The notes under the pieces were generated by a model. The model saw only the letters and a list, made by a program, of their open reading frames with translations. It did not search any database and had not been told where the DNA came from. A stretch of 64,000 nt of DNA, from assembly GCF_019056515.1 (NCBI RefSeq), contig NZ_CP064873.1:1860001-1924000 (forward strand), written 5' to 3'. The DNA comes from Microbacterium paraoxydans (GTDB lineage Bacteria > Actinomycetota > Actinomycetes > Actinomycetales > Microbacteriaceae). Each line of letters begins with the position of its first letter. Position 1 is the stretch's first letter. The translations under genes were made by a program, and so were the position numbers. This document shows, piece after piece, positions 9,160 through 17,925 of this stretch.

Positions 9160-9906
9160 ATGGCAAAAGCGATCGGCGTCGACATCGGCGGCACGGGCAT
9201 CAAAGCGGGAATCGTCGACCTCGAACACGGCACCATGGCCTCGGATCGGGTGCGCGTGCCCACTCCGGCCGGCGCGGCACCGGAAGACGTCCTCGTCGCG
9301 GTGCAGACGGTCCTGAAGACGCTCGACGTCCACGAGTCGACCCTGCCGCTCGGCGTGGCGTTCCCCGCGATCGTCAAGCGCGGCAAGACCCTGTCCGCGG
9401 CGAACGTCTCGAAGGAGTGGATCGACTTCGACGCCGAGCGCTTCTTCCGCGACGGCCTCGGCCGCAACATCGTCTTCGTGAACGACGCCGACGCCGCCGG
9501 TGTCGCGGAGGCCCGCCACGGAGCCGCCCGCGACGTGCTCGGCTTCACGCTGCTGACCACGCTCGGCACCGGGATCGGCTCCGCGTTCCTGTACGACGGC
9601 GTGCTGCTTCCGAACACGGAGCTCGGCCACCTGAACTTCCGCGAGTACGAGTCCGTCGAGACCTATGCGGCCACCTCGGCGCGCGAGCGCGAGGGCCTGA
9701 GCTGGGAGGAGTGGGCCGAGCGCCTGCAGGCGTTCTACTCCCACATCGAGTTCCTGTTCAGCCCCGACCTGTTCGTGGTCGGCGGCGGCGTGTCGAAGAA
9801 CGCGGGCGACTTCCTGCCCCTGCTCGACCTGAAGACGCCGATCGTCCCCGCGATCCACCGCAACAACTCGGGCATCATCGGCGCGGCCTCGCTCGCCGGC
9901 GACTGA
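9160..9906 (+). CDS. ppgK: Polyphosphate glucokinase (ROK family)
   Basis: Phosphorylates glucose using polyphosphate and/or ATP to feed glycolysis; a typical actinobacterial glucokinase. The 248-residue protein has the phosphate motif Asp-Ile-Gly-Gly-Thr-Gly-Ile-Lys near the N-terminus, Val-Asn-Asp-Ala-Asp-Ala-Ala-Gly at the sugar site, and Gly-Thr-Gly-Ile-Gly-Ser-Ala then Pro-Asn-Thr-Glu-Leu-Gly-His, characteristic of PpgK. ATG 9160 is chosen over 9061 because the ROK fold begins at Met-Ala-Lys-Ala-Ile-Gly-Val-Asp; the upstream frame is Cys/Phe-rich and lies over the promoter region. Confidence 0.92.
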   Translation: MAKAIGVDIGGTGIKAGIVDLEHGTMASDRVRVPTPAGAAPEDVLVAVQTVLKTLDVHESTLPLGVAFPAIVKRGKTLSAANVSKEWIDFDAERFFRDGLGRNIVFVNDADAAGVAEARHGAARDVLGFTLLTTLGTGIGSAFLYDGVLLPNTELGHLNFREYESVETYAATSAREREGLSWEEWAERLQAFYSHIEFLFSPDLFVVGGGVSKNAGDFLPLLDLKTPIVPAIHRNNSGIIGAASLAGD

Positions 9907-9944
9907 CCCTTCGACACGCTCAGGGCCCTTCGACAGGCTCAGGG
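9907..9944. repeat. Tandem pair of dispersed 19-bp repeat
   Basis: Two head-to-tail copies of CCCTTCGACA(C/G)GCTCAGGG at 9907-9925 and 9926-9944, directly after the ppgK stop. Diverged copies occur at 42571, 45562 and 50543, also at gene 3' ends. Confidence 0.8.
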
Positions 9945-9954
9945 ACCCAAACGA

Positions 9955-9984
9955 GAAGGCCCCGATGGAGTCATCGGGGCCTTC
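9955..9984. terminator. Bidirectional terminator between ppgK and rnpB
   Basis: GAAGGCCCCGATG pairs perfectly with CATCGGGGCCTTC around a GAGT loop. It lies between the convergent ppgK and RNase P RNA genes, so it may end both transcripts. Confidence 0.85.
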
Positions 9985-9995
9985 GGCGTTCGAGG

Positions 9996-10356
9996 CGAAT
10001 GGGCCGACCTGTACGCCGGGTTCTGTTCCGGGGTTCTTCGCCCCTTCGACGGCCATCTCTCTCGGCGACACGTTGCCGTGCCGCTCCAGCGGTCTACCCG
10101 AGGACTCGGCGGGCCGCGTCATCATCCTCTGTCTGACCTTGCTCCGGGCGAGGTTTACCTGGCGGGCCGTGTCACCACGGCCCCCGGTGGTCTCTTACAC
10201 CACCCTTTCACCCTTACCCCTCGCGGGGCGGTCTGCTCTCTGTGGCACTGTCTCGCGGATCACTCCGGGTGGGTGTTACCCACCGCCCTGCCCTGTGGAG
10301 CCCGGACGTTCCTCGGTGCGGTTGCCCGCCACGCGACCGTCCAGTCGACCCATTCG
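9996..10356 (-). ncRNA. rnpB: RNase P RNA (type A)
   Basis: Catalytic RNA that trims 5' leaders from pre-tRNAs. Read on the minus strand, the 5' part contains the conserved GAGGAACGTCCGGGCTCC block with the universal CAGGGCAG that follows it. The middle holds GGGTAAGGGTGAAAGGGTGG and GTAAGAGACCACC. The 3' part carries AGAACCCGGCGTACAGGTCGG, the conserved CR IV/V end that pairs back. The terminal CGAATGGG(T/C)CG segments at both ends form helix P1. End positions are estimated from P1 pairing. Confidence 0.95.
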
Positions 10357-10376
10357 CCCCTCCAGTCTACGGGGCC

Positions 10377-12077
10377 TCACTTCTCGGCGGAGTCCGCAAT
10401 GCGCAGATCGAGCGGCACGTCGATCGGGAAGGTGCCGAACAGGCGGGTGGTGGCGACGGCAGCGGCCTCGCGGACGGCGTCGGCCGCGGCCTCCGCGTGC
10501 TCCTGCGGTGTGTGCAGGATGACTTCGTCGTGCAGGAAGAACGCCAGGTGCGGCTCCCGGGCGAACGGCCCCGATGCCTCGGCCGCGCCGAAGACCTCGG
10601 GAAGCTGTGCCAGGCGGTGACGGATCTCGGCGAGCCAGATGAGCGACCACTCCGCCGCGGTGCCCTGGACGACGAAGTTCCGGGTGAAGCGCCCCCACTC
10701 CCGTGCGCGGCGGCGGGCGTGGGAGACAACGGCGGGATCGGCGTCGGCGCCCGTGGCATCAGCCTGCAGCCGCATCCACTCCGTGGGCGGACGCGGCGAG
10801 GAGCGACCGAGCCAGGTGGACACGATGCCGCCGTCCTCCCCGACACGCGCCGCGTCGTCGACGAGCGCCATGGCGCGGGGATAGACCTTCCGCAGCCGGG
10901 GAACGAGTCGCCCGCTGTCGCCGCTGGTGGCGCCGTACATCGCACCAAGAACCGCGTACTTCGCCTCCTCGCGGGTCGCGACGGCACCCGACGCGACGAC
11001 CCCCGCGTAGAGATCGCCGCCGCGTGCCGCGGCCGCCATCGCCTCGTCGGCCGCCATGGCCGCGAGCATCCGCGGCTCGAGCTGGGCGACGTCCGCGACG
11101 ACGAGGGCCCAGCCCGGATCCGCACGCACAGCGGGGCGGAGGTTGCGCGGCAGTTGCAGCGCGCCGCCGCCGGCCGATGCCCACCGTCCGGTCACGACGC
11201 CCCCGGGGATGTACACCGGGCGGAAGCGGCCGTCCTGCACCCATTCCGACAGCCAGGTCCAGCCGTTCGCGCTGAGCAGTCGAGACAGCTTCTTGTAGGC
11301 GAGGAGCGGTTCGATCACGGGGTGTTCGTGGGCCGACAGCTCCCACTTGCTCGTGGACTCCACCGACACGCCCACGCGGTGTAGCGCCCGCAGCAGCTTC
11401 GGCTGACTGTCCAGGTGCAGCGTGGGGTCGTCGAGCAGCGCCCGCACCTCGTCGCCGCGCTCCACCATCCGTCGGGGCAGCCCGCCCGCAGCCGGACGAG
11501 CGCCAAGGGTCTCGGTGAGGATCGCGTCGTGCACCCCGGCGTCCCACGGGAGCCCCGCGACGCGCATCTCCTCGGCGATCAGCCCGCCGGCCGACTCTGC
11601 GGCGCACAGCAGCGTCAGGCGTCCATCGGCCGCCTCCGCCATCACGGTCCGCTGCGCGCGGTACTGCTCGAGTGCCGCGGCGATCGCGTCCTCGCCGGAC
11701 TCCTCGTCGAGGACATCGAACAGGGAGGGGGTCGTGTCGACCGGGTCGCGGCGCTCCCATGCCGCGGCGGGTGCCAGCGGCGTGGACACCATGGCCGTGT
11801 CGCGCAGGATCGCGTGACAGAGGACGAGGTCGTGGCTGCGCGTGATCCTGACGCCTTCGCTCAGGAGCAGCGCGTAGATCTCGGCCGCGCTGCGGATGAT
11901 CCACCGCGGGGCGTCGGCGGCTTCGACCGCGGCCACCCATCCCGCGAGTTCCGCCGCGGGCAGGAGCGTGCGCTGCTGCTCCTCGTCGTGCTCGTCCAGC
12001 TCGATCGCGGCGTACTCCCCCGCACCGAGGCCGACCAGCGCGAGGCGTCGCTCCGGGCCCGACGCCGGCGCCGTCAC
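10377..12077 (-). CDS. Bifunctional 3'-5' exonuclease/family A DNA polymerase-like protein
   Basis: A 566-residue protein, shorter than PolI and without a 5'-nuclease domain. The C-terminal half has family A motifs: motif A Val-Val-Ala-Asp-Val-Ala-Gln-Leu-Glu-Pro-Arg-Met-Leu-Ala and motif C Phe-Leu-His-Asp-Glu-Val. Between them lies an O-helix-like segment, Lys-Tyr-Ala-Val-Leu-Gly-Ala-Met-Tyr-Gly-Ala. The N-terminal third replaces the proofreading domain with a diverged fold. Such proteins recur in Actinobacteria and are presumed repair polymerases. The start is GTG 12077: the ATG at 12103 is out of frame and soon stops. It lies 22 bases after the zinc-ribbon gene. Confidence 0.85.
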   Translation of the reverse strand: MTAPASGPERRLALVGLGAGEYAAIELDEHDEEQQRTLLPAAELAGWVAAVEAADAPRWIIRSAAEIYALLLSEGVRITRSHDLVLCHAILRDTAMVSTPLAPAAAWERRDPVDTTPSLFDVLDEESGEDAIAAALEQYRAQRTVMAEAADGRLTLLCAAESAGGLIAEEMRVAGLPWDAGVHDAILTETLGARPAAGGLPRRMVERGDEVRALLDDPTLHLDSQPKLLRALHRVGVSVESTSKWELSAHEHPVIEPLLAYKKLSRLLSANGWTWLSEWVQDGRFRPVYIPGGVVTGRWASAGGGALQLPRNLRPAVRADPGWALVVADVAQLEPRMLAAMAADEAMAAAARGGDLYAGVVASGAVATREEAKYAVLGAMYGATSGDSGRLVPRLRKVYPRAMALVDDAARVGEDGGIVSTWLGRSSPRPPTEWMRLQADATGADADPAVVSHARRRAREWGRFTRNFVVQGTAAEWSLIWLAEIRHRLAQLPEVFGAAEASGPFAREPHLAFFLHDEVILHTPQEHAEAAADAVREAAAVATTRLFGTFPIDVPLDLRIADSAEK

Positions 12078-12099
12078 GGGCGGTGCAGGCCGGATGCGC

Positions 12100-12837
12100 T
12101 CATGACGAGAGTCCCGACTCCTCGGTGCGCACGAGGATGCAGCCGCACTCGGGGCAGGAGACGACCTCGTCCTCGGGCGCGCGACGGATCTCGTTGAGAT
12201 CGGTGCCGGGCAGCATCATGCGGCAGCCTTCGCAGGTTCCGCGGGTGAGGAGCGCGGCTCCGGCGCTGTTCGCGGCGCGGCGATCGTACTCCGCGAGAAG
12301 CGGCGCGGGAACGGTGGCGGCGACCGCCTCCCGGTCGCGGGCGAGCTGGGCGCCGAGCTCAGTCGCCGCGGCGACGTCGGCCTTGCCCTGCGCGGTGAGG
12401 GCACTCCCCTCCGCGGTCGTCGCGTCCAGCAGCGCCTGCTGGGCGGCCACGGCGGCGTCGGCTTCCTCGACTCGGCCCATGACGTCGAGCTCCGCGTCCT
12501 CCAGGTCACTCAAACGCTTGGCGAGGCTGGCGAGCTCGTGCTCCAGAGCCTGCGCCTCCTTCGGGTTGGTTGCCGCCGCGAGGCGCTGGGCGTCGCGGTC
12601 GCGCCGCTGCTCGGCCAGCGCGACGTCCGACTCCAGCCGCGAGAGCTCGGTGCGGGCGTCGTCCCTGGCGCCGGTCAGGACCGTGAGCTCGCGGAGCTGC
12701 TCCTGACGGATGGCGACGAGCTCGGCGATCCGGCCCGCCTGGCTCGGCTGCGTGCGGGCGCGCTCCGCCTGCGCGATGCGCCGGTCGAGGTCCGCGATGT
12801 CGAGCAGGGTGCGCTGGTTCTCCGGGGTGCCGTTCAC
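12100..12837 (-). CDS. Coiled-coil zinc-ribbon protein (DUF164/CdsZ-like)
   Basis: A 245-residue protein with a long Ala/Glu/Arg-rich antiparallel coiled coil at about 5-180 and a C-terminal C4 zinc ribbon: Cys-Glu-Gly-Cys, then about 20 residues later Cys-Pro-Glu-Cys. This is the architecture of the DUF164 family, some of which act as adaptors for replication or RNA-handling proteins. GTG 12837 starts the family-typical Asn-Gln-Arg-Thr-Leu-Leu-Asp-Ile-Ala-Asp-Leu-Asp; the longer frame overlaps the preceding gap and is atypical. It is probably transcribed with the downstream polymerase gene. Confidence 0.85.
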   Translation of the reverse strand: MNGTPENQRTLLDIADLDRRIAQAERARTQPSQAGRIAELVAIRQEQLRELTVLTGARDDARTELSRLESDVALAEQRRDRDAQRLAAATNPKEAQALEHELASLAKRLSDLEDAELDVMGRVEEADAAVAAQQALLDATTAEGSALTAQGKADVAAATELGAQLARDREAVAATVPAPLLAEYDRRAANSAGAALLTRGTCEGCRMMLPGTDLNEIRRAPEDEVVSCPECGCILVRTEESGLSS

Positions 12838-12874
12838 GCTCTCAAATCTACTCGCTGCCGGGCCGAGGGCCGCA

Positions 12875-13258
12875 TCACCGGATGTCGCCGTCCACGTAGA
12901 ACCACGTCCGGTTCTCACGGAAGAAGCGACTGCGCTCGTGCAGCGATCCGCGCGTGCCGCCCTGCCGCCAGAACGCCTCGAACTCGACCACGCCCTCCGT
13001 GTCGAACGGGCCGCCCGCCACGCGGTCCACGATCAGCAGACGCCGCCACTCCAGGTCCGCCTCGAAGGTGATCGTCTCCGGTCGCGTCTCCGGGTGCCAG
13101 GTGCGGAGCAGGTACGCCCCGTCCTCCCGCACGAAAGCGGTGTACCGGGAGCGCATCAGCCGCTCGGCGGTCGGGGCAGGAGCGCCGTCGAGGAGCGGTC
13201 CGCAGCAGGCGGCGAACGTATCCCCCGAGGCGCAGGGGCAGCGGGCGGACTCCGTCAT
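12875..13258 (-). CDS. YchJ-family protein with SEC-C metal-binding motif
   Basis: A 127-residue protein with an N-terminal Cys-Pro-Cys-Ala-Ser-Gly and Cys-Cys-Gly, the SEC-C-type zinc motif of YchJ/UPF0225 proteins. This is followed by an NTF2-like body with Leu-Met-Arg-Ser-Arg-Tyr-Thr-Ala-Phe and His-Glu-Arg-Ser-Arg-Phe, also family landmarks. Function is unknown in the family. ATG 13258 places the Cys motif at the very N-terminus as usual. It lies 37 bases upstream of the zinc-ribbon gene on the same strand and diverges from the aldo/keto reductase. Confidence 0.88.
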   Translation of the reverse strand: MTESARCPCASGDTFAACCGPLLDGAPAPTAERLMRSRYTAFVREDGAYLLRTWHPETRPETITFEADLEWRRLLIVDRVAGGPFDTEGVVEFEAFWRQGGTRGSLHERSRFFRENRTWFYVDGDIR

Positions 13259-13358
13259 GGGAGCGCGACGATCAGGGTCATGCCTGCCAGCATCGCGCGG
13301 AGGACCGTGTCGCGCCAACTCGCCCTACGCTGGAGGCACGCCAACGCCAGGAGCACCG

Positions 13359-14198
13359 ATGACCACTGTCCCCACCTTCCGCGCCCACAACGGCTTCGCC
13401 CTGCCGGCACTCGGCCTCGGCACGTATCGGCTGAACGGCGACGCCGGAGCCGACGCGGTCGCCCAGGCCCTCCGTGCGGGATACCGCCTCGTGGACTCCG
13501 CGTTCAATTACGAGAACGAAGGCTCCGTCGGGCGCGGCGTCGCGGCCTCCGGCGTCCCCCGCTCCGAGGTCATCGTGACGACGAAGCTCCCCGGACGGCA
13601 CCATGCCCGCGCGACGGCGACCGCCAGCATCGAGGAGAGCCGTTCCCGCCTCGGCCTCGACGCGACCGACCTGCACCTCATCCACTGGCCGAACCCGAGC
13701 CAGGACGAGTACGTCGAGGCGTGGGAGGCGCTCGTGGACGCCCAGGCGCGGGGCGTCGTCCGCCAGATCGGCGTCTCGAACTTCCTCCCCGAGCATCTCG
13801 AGCGCATCGAACGGGAGACCGGGGTCCGGCCGGTCGTGAACCAGATCGAGGTGCACCCGTACTTCCCGCAGGAGGAGCAGCTGGCCTACCACCGGGAGCA
13901 CGGCATCCTCACCGAGGCCTGGAGCCCGCTGGGGCGTGCGCAGGCCCTCCTCGACGAGGACGTCGTCCGCGAGGTGGCCGCCGCTCACGACATCACGCCC
14001 GCGCAGACCGTCCTCGCCTGGCACGTGGCCAGGGAGACGGTCGCGATCCCGAAGGCGTCGTCCGCGGAGCACCAGGCCGCGAACCTCGCCGCCGCCGCCG
14101 TCGTGCTCGACGACGCGGAGGTCGCCGCGATCACCGCACTCGGACGCGCGGACGGGCGCCTGTTCGACGGCGATCCCGCGGTGCACGAGGAGTCCTGA
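13359..14198 (+). CDS. Aldo/keto reductase
   Basis: NADPH-dependent carbonyl reductase of the AKR5-like group, 279 residues. The catalytic tetrad is complete: Asp46, Tyr51, Lys76 and His109, in Val-Asp-Ser-Ala-Phe-Asn-Tyr, Thr-Thr-Lys-Leu-Pro-Gly and Leu-Ile-His-Trp-Pro. The cofactor motif Ile-Pro-Lys-Ala-Ser-Ser is late in the chain. The start is ATG 13359, with AGGAGC upstream; the longer frame runs antisense through the YchJ gene. The substrate is unknown; 2,5-diketogluconate reductase-like annotation is common for such proteins. Confidence 0.92.
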   Translation: MTTVPTFRAHNGFALPALGLGTYRLNGDAGADAVAQALRAGYRLVDSAFNYENEGSVGRGVAASGVPRSEVIVTTKLPGRHHARATATASIEESRSRLGLDATDLHLIHWPNPSQDEYVEAWEALVDAQARGVVRQIGVSNFLPEHLERIERETGVRPVVNQIEVHPYFPQEEQLAYHREHGILTEAWSPLGRAQALLDEDVVREVAAAHDITPAQTVLAWHVARETVAIPKASSAEHQAANLAAAAVVLDDAEVAAITALGRADGRLFDGDPAVHEES

Positions 14199-14209
14199 GC
14201 GGGGAGGGC

Positions 14210-15046
14210 TCAGACGCTCTGCGTGCCGAGCACGCGCAGGAACTCCAGCTTCCCGGCCGCCTCGCTCCCCGGCTGCGCCGTCAGGACGATGAGCGCCTGC
14301 GACTCGTCCTCGGTGAACAGCGCCTGGCAGTCCACCTCGATCTCCCCGAGCTCCGGATGCACGATCACCTTGTGCTGCTCGAAGCGACGGGCGACCTCGT
14401 GGGCCGCCCAGAGCCGCACGAACTCGGGACTCCGTTCCGACAGATCCGCCACGATCTCCCCCGCCCGCGACCGCGCGCCCATGGTGCCGTACGCCGCGCG
14501 CAACGCCGCCACCAGCGCCCGTGACTGCCGGGGGTGATCGACCTCCCGGTACCGACGCCGTTCCTCCTCCGGTCGCGCGAACCAGCGATGGATGCCGCTC
14601 CGGTCGAGCCCGGTCAGACCGCTCGCGTCTCCGATCAGCGCGCGTGAGGCGTCGTTCTGCACCAGCACCTCGTCGAGAGCCGAGACCACGAACGCCGGGG
14701 TGTCGTGCAGACGGTCGAGCACGCGGAGGATGCCGGGACGGACGTAGTCGGTGATCACCGCGCGATCGGGAGCGCTGAGCCCGCTGAGCCGGTAGAGGTA
14801 GTCGCGCTCGTCCGAGGACAGCCGCAGCGCACGGGCGAGGGCGGCGAGGATCTGCGCGCTCGGCTGCGGGCCCCGACGCTGCTCGAGACGCGTGTAGTAG
14901 TCCGTCGACATGGTCGCCAGCTGTGCGACCTCCTCGCGGCGCAGTCCGGCCGTCCGTCGCCGAGTCCCCTCGGGCAGGCCCACGTCGGCAGGACGCAGCG
15001 CCTCCCGACGGCGCAGGAGGAAGTCGGCCAGGGCGTCACGATCCAT
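14210..15046 (-). CDS. HTH transcriptional regulator with MmyB-like ligand domain
   Basis: A 278-residue regulator. An XRE-type helix-turn-helix lies at about 30-75 (Gly-Leu-Arg-Arg-Glu-Glu-Val-Ala-Gln-Leu-Ala, then Tyr-Tyr-Thr-Arg-Leu-Glu-Gln). A PAS-like MmyB ligand-binding domain at about 100-265 includes Pro-Glu-Phe-style His-Pro-Glu-Leu-Gly-Glu-Ile. This architecture is common in Actinobacteria, where the regulator usually sits divergent from the oxidoreductase it controls. Here it diverges from the SDR gene, with 100 bp between starts, so it probably controls that gene and itself. Confidence 0.9.
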   Translation of the reverse strand: MDRDALADFLLRRREALRPADVGLPEGTRRRTAGLRREEVAQLATMSTDYYTRLEQRRGPQPSAQILAALARALRLSSDERDYLYRLSGLSAPDRAVITDYVRPGILRVLDRLHDTPAFVVSALDEVLVQNDASRALIGDASGLTGLDRSGIHRWFARPEEERRRYREVDHPRQSRALVAALRAAYGTMGARSRAGEIVADLSERSPEFVRLWAAHEVARRFEQHKVIVHPELGEIEVDCQALFTEDESQALIVLTAQPGSEAAGKLEFLRVLGTQSV

Positions 15047-15146
15047 CCGTGCAGTATCCCCCGGACGCGTGAGGGGATCCAGGGACCGCCGATCCCCCGA
15101 TCAGCCGTCTCTGGAACGGCGCGGGCGCAGCGCCGAGGCTGGGGCC

Positions 15147-15911
15147 ATGGACATCACCGGAAACACCATCTTCATCCCCGGCGCGACGAGCGGGATCGGT
15201 CTGGCGCTGGCCCTCCGGCTGCAGGCGCGCGGCAACACCGTGATCGTCGGGGGACGCCGAGAGGACCGGCTGGTCGCGATCGCTGCCGCGCATCCCGAAC
15301 TCCACACGATCCGCATCGACACGGCCGACCCGGCGAGCATCGACGAGGCCGCGGCCGCGGTGCTCGCCGCGCATCCGACGCTGAACGTGCTGGTCACGAT
15401 GGCCGGCATCATGCGGGCGGAGGACTGGACCGCGCCGGCCGGCTTCCTGTCCACCGCCGAGGAGACCGTCACGACGAACATCCTCGGCCCGATCCGCCTC
15501 ATCGCGGCCTTCATCGAGCACCTGCAGGCCCAGCCCTCGGCGACCATCATGACCGTCTCCTCCGGTCTCGCCTTCGCACCCCTGAAGGTCACGCCCACGT
15601 ACAACGCGAGCAAGGCGGCGATCCACATGCTCAGCGAGTCGCTGCGGCTGCAGCTCGCGGGCACGACTGTCGCGGTGCAGGAGCTCGAGCCGCCCGCCGT
15701 GCGCACGGACCTCATGCCCGGGCATGCGGAGAACGAGGCCGCACTGCCCCTCGACGCGTTCATCGACGAGGTCATGACGCTCATCGAGACCCAGCCCGAC
15801 GCGACCGAGATCCAGGTCGAGCGGGTGAAGTTCCTCCGCTACGGCGAGGCGCGGGGCGACTACGACGAGGTCGTGGCGGTGCTCAACCGCACGGATCCGC
15901 ACGGCCGGTGA
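15147..15911 (+). CDS. SDR-family oxidoreductase (DltE-like)
   Basis: A 254-residue short-chain dehydrogenase. The cofactor motif is Gly-Ala-Thr-Ser-Gly-Ile-Gly at about 11-17, followed by Gly-Gly-Arg-Arg-Glu-Asp, suggesting NADP preference. The catalytic Ser is in Val-Ser-Ser-Gly-Leu and the Tyr-x-x-x-Lys is Tyr-Asn-Ala-Ser-Lys. The late Glu-Leu-Glu-Pro-Pro-Ala-Val-Arg-Thr-Asp segment is typical of the DltE-like branch. The substrate is not predictable. It is probably under control of the divergent MmyB-type regulator. Confidence 0.9.
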   Translation: MDITGNTIFIPGATSGIGLALALRLQARGNTVIVGGRREDRLVAIAAAHPELHTIRIDTADPASIDEAAAAVLAAHPTLNVLVTMAGIMRAEDWTAPAGFLSTAEETVTTNILGPIRLIAAFIEHLQAQPSATIMTVSSGLAFAPLKVTPTYNASKAAIHMLSESLRLQLAGTTVAVQELEPPAVRTDLMPGHAENEAALPLDAFIDEVMTLIETQPDATEIQVERVKFLRYGEARGDYDEVVAVLNRTDPHGR

Positions 15912-15945
15912 ACCCCGGTGGGGCGGTCCGCCGCCCCACCCGCCG

Positions 15946-16899
15946 TCACTCCTGCAGGGATGCGGCGACCGCGGTGAGCGCCTCGGCGGACTGCCGCAGC
16001 AGCTCGAGCTCGCGATCCGAGAACGCGGTCGTGCGGATCGGGAGGGCCCCGGCGGCGCTGACGATCGACGGCACGGACAGGGCGACGCCGTCGATCCCGT
16101 GGAAGTCGCGGAGAACCGTGCTCACGGGCATCACCGCATGCTCGTCCCGGAGGATCGCCTCCACGATGCGCGCGCTGGAGAGCCCGATCGCGTAGTTCGT
16201 GGCGCCCTTGCCCTGGATCACCTTGTAGGCGGCGTCGCGGACGTCGACGGCGATCTCGTCCAGCTCCTCCAGAGTGAAGCGCGGGTGCCCCGGGGTCTCC
16301 CAGTCGAGGATCGGGACCGTGCCGATCGTCGCCCGCGACCAGAGCGGGAACTCGGTGTCGCCGTGCTCTCCGATGATGTGGGCGTGCACGCTGGCCGTGG
16401 ACACGCCCGCCCGCTCCCCCAGCTTCCAGCGCAGCCGAGACGTGTCGAGCACGGTGCCCGACGCGAAGATGCGCTCCGGCGGCAGTCCTGTCTCCTGCTG
16501 CGCGATGACCGTCAGCACGTCGCACGGGTTCGTGACGATGACGTAGACCGCATTGGGCGCGACCGACAGCAGCTCCGGCATCATGCGCCGGATGATGCCG
16601 GCGTTCACTCCGGCGAGCTCGGTGCGCGTCTGACCCGGATTCTGCTTCGCTCCCGCCGTGATGACCACGACATGGGACCCGGCCGCCACCGAGATGTCGC
16701 TGCCGCCGATGATGTCGCTGCTGCCGGTGAACTGCGTGCCGTGCGCGAGGTCGAGCACCTCCGCCTCGACCTTCTCCGTCGCGATGTCGTACAGGACGAC
16801 GTGGCGGGCCGAACCGCGGATCAGAGCCGCATAGGCCACGCTCGATCCGACGCTTCCGGCGCCGACGACGGTGAGCTTCGAGTTCTCGATGATCTCCAT
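15946..16899 (-). CDS. ldh: L-lactate dehydrogenase
   Basis: Interconverts pyruvate and L-lactate with NAD(H) in the cytoplasm. The 317-residue protein has the Rossmann motif Gly-Ala-Gly-Ser-Val-Gly-Ser near residue 14, Thr-Ala-Gly-Ala-Lys-Gln-Asn-Pro-Gly-Gln-Thr-Arg as the specificity/mobile loop (Gln and Arg as in LDH rather than malate dehydrogenase), Val-Thr-Asn-Pro-Cys-Asp-Val, and the catalytic Ile-Gly-Glu-His-Gly-Asp-Thr. ATG 16899 begins at the conserved fold; longer frames upstream belong to shadow reading. It is monocistronic and converges with the SDR gene. Confidence 0.94.
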   Translation of the reverse strand: MEIIENSKLTVVGAGSVGSSVAYAALIRGSARHVVLYDIATEKVEAEVLDLAHGTQFTGSSDIIGGSDISVAAGSHVVVITAGAKQNPGQTRTELAGVNAGIIRRMMPELLSVAPNAVYVIVTNPCDVLTVIAQQETGLPPERIFASGTVLDTSRLRWKLGERAGVSTASVHAHIIGEHGDTEFPLWSRATIGTVPILDWETPGHPRFTLEELDEIAVDVRDAAYKVIQGKGATNYAIGLSSARIVEAILRDEHAVMPVSTVLRDFHGIDGVALSVPSIVSAAGALPIRTTAFSDRELELLRQSAEALTAVAASLQE

Positions 16900-16963
16900 G
16901 CGCCCATCCTGACAGCGCGGGCGCCGCGACGGCAGGGGTCTCGCCGGGAGAATCGCGTCGTCG

Positions 16964-17851
16964 TCAGACCGCCGCGGCCACCGCATCCGCAGCGGTGCGA
17001 TGGGTGAAGCGGAAGCCGGACTGCTGCAGCGCCTCAGGCCGCACGTCCGCATCCGGAAGCAGCAACGATTCGGCGGCGTCGCCGAGAGCGAGGCGTAGGG
17101 CCCACCGGGGAGCGGGCACCCAGAACGGCCGATGCATCCGCTGCGCGAGCGCGCGACCGATGTCGTTCGCGGACGCCCGGGTGGGCCCGGTGAGGTTGAC
17201 CGGCCCCGCGAGCTTCGCGTCGAGGACATGGCGGATGCCGCGCACCTCGTCGTCCAAGGAGATCCACGGCCAGATCTGCGTACCCGGCCCCAGCGGGCCG
17301 GCGAGGCCGAGCTTCGTCAGCGTGATCATCGGACGGAGGACACCGCGGCGGTGGATCACCGGCGCGGTCCGCAGCAGGGCGACCCGGGTGTGGTCTTCGG
17401 CCCGTCGCGCCGCCGTCTCCCAGCGCACGGTGAGGTCGGCGAGGAAGGTGCTCCCGGGACCGGAGTGCTCGGTGAGCACCTCGCCGGGCGCCGATCCGTA
17501 GTAGCCCACGGCGGAGGCGGAGAGGAACGCCGGCGCGTCGGTGCGCAGCGCACGCAGGGCCGTGGTCAGGGTGTTCGTCGCGTCGAGCCGCGACTCGACG
17601 AGCTGACGGCGATATGCTCGCGTCCACGGGAGCCGGCCGACGCTCGCGCCTCCGAGGGCGACGACGGCCTCCGCTCCCGCGAGCGCATCCGGGTCGAGCG
17701 CGGTGTCCCCCGGCGACCATTCGATCTCGCCCTCCGCCTGCGGAGGACGTCGCACGAGGGTGCTGACCTCGACCCCGTCCGCCCGCAGGGAGGCGGCCAG
17801 AGCGGAACCGATGAGGCCTGATGCCCCGCTGATGACGATGCGTCGCGCCAT
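16964..17851 (-). CDS. TIGR01777-family epimerase (SDR39U1/YfcH-like)
   Basis: A 295-residue atypical SDR. It has the N-terminal NAD(P) motif Gly-Ala-Ser-Gly-Leu-Ile-Gly, then Ser-Ala-Ser-Ala-Val-Gly-Tyr-Tyr-Gly as the active-site segment, and the C-terminal DUF1731 region (Pro-Ala-Pro-Arg-Trp-Ala-Leu-Arg-Leu-Ala-Leu-Gly). The substrate is unknown across the family. ATG 17851 is chosen at the start of the Rossmann strand. Its start lies 28 bp from the prophage attL, so before integration it was the gene next to the 3' end of tRNA-Val. Confidence 0.9.
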   Translation of the reverse strand: MARRIVISGASGLIGSALAASLRADGVEVSTLVRRPPQAEGEIEWSPGDTALDPDALAGAEAVVALGGASVGRLPWTRAYRRQLVESRLDATNTLTTALRALRTDAPAFLSASAVGYYGSAPGEVLTEHSGPGSTFLADLTVRWETAARRAEDHTRVALLRTAPVIHRRGVLRPMITLTKLGLAGPLGPGTQIWPWISLDDEVRGIRHVLDAKLAGPVNLTGPTRASANDIGRALAQRMHRPFWVPAPRWALRLALGDAAESLLLPDADVRPEALQQSGFRFTHRTAADAVAAAV

Positions 17852-17878
17852 TGCCGCTCCCCGCTGCAAACGTTACGG

Positions 17879-17917
17879 GTGGGCCCTGCCGGGATCGAAC
17901 CGACGACATCCACGGTG
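17879..17917. other. attL core: 39-bp tRNA-Val 3' remnant
   Basis: Identical over 39 bp to 34646-34684. It contains the T-arm, acceptor strand and part of the anticodon stem of tRNA-Val in antisense, without the 5' half. Host sequence lies to the left and phage sequence to the right. Confidence 0.95.
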
Positions 17918-17925
17918 GAGTCCCC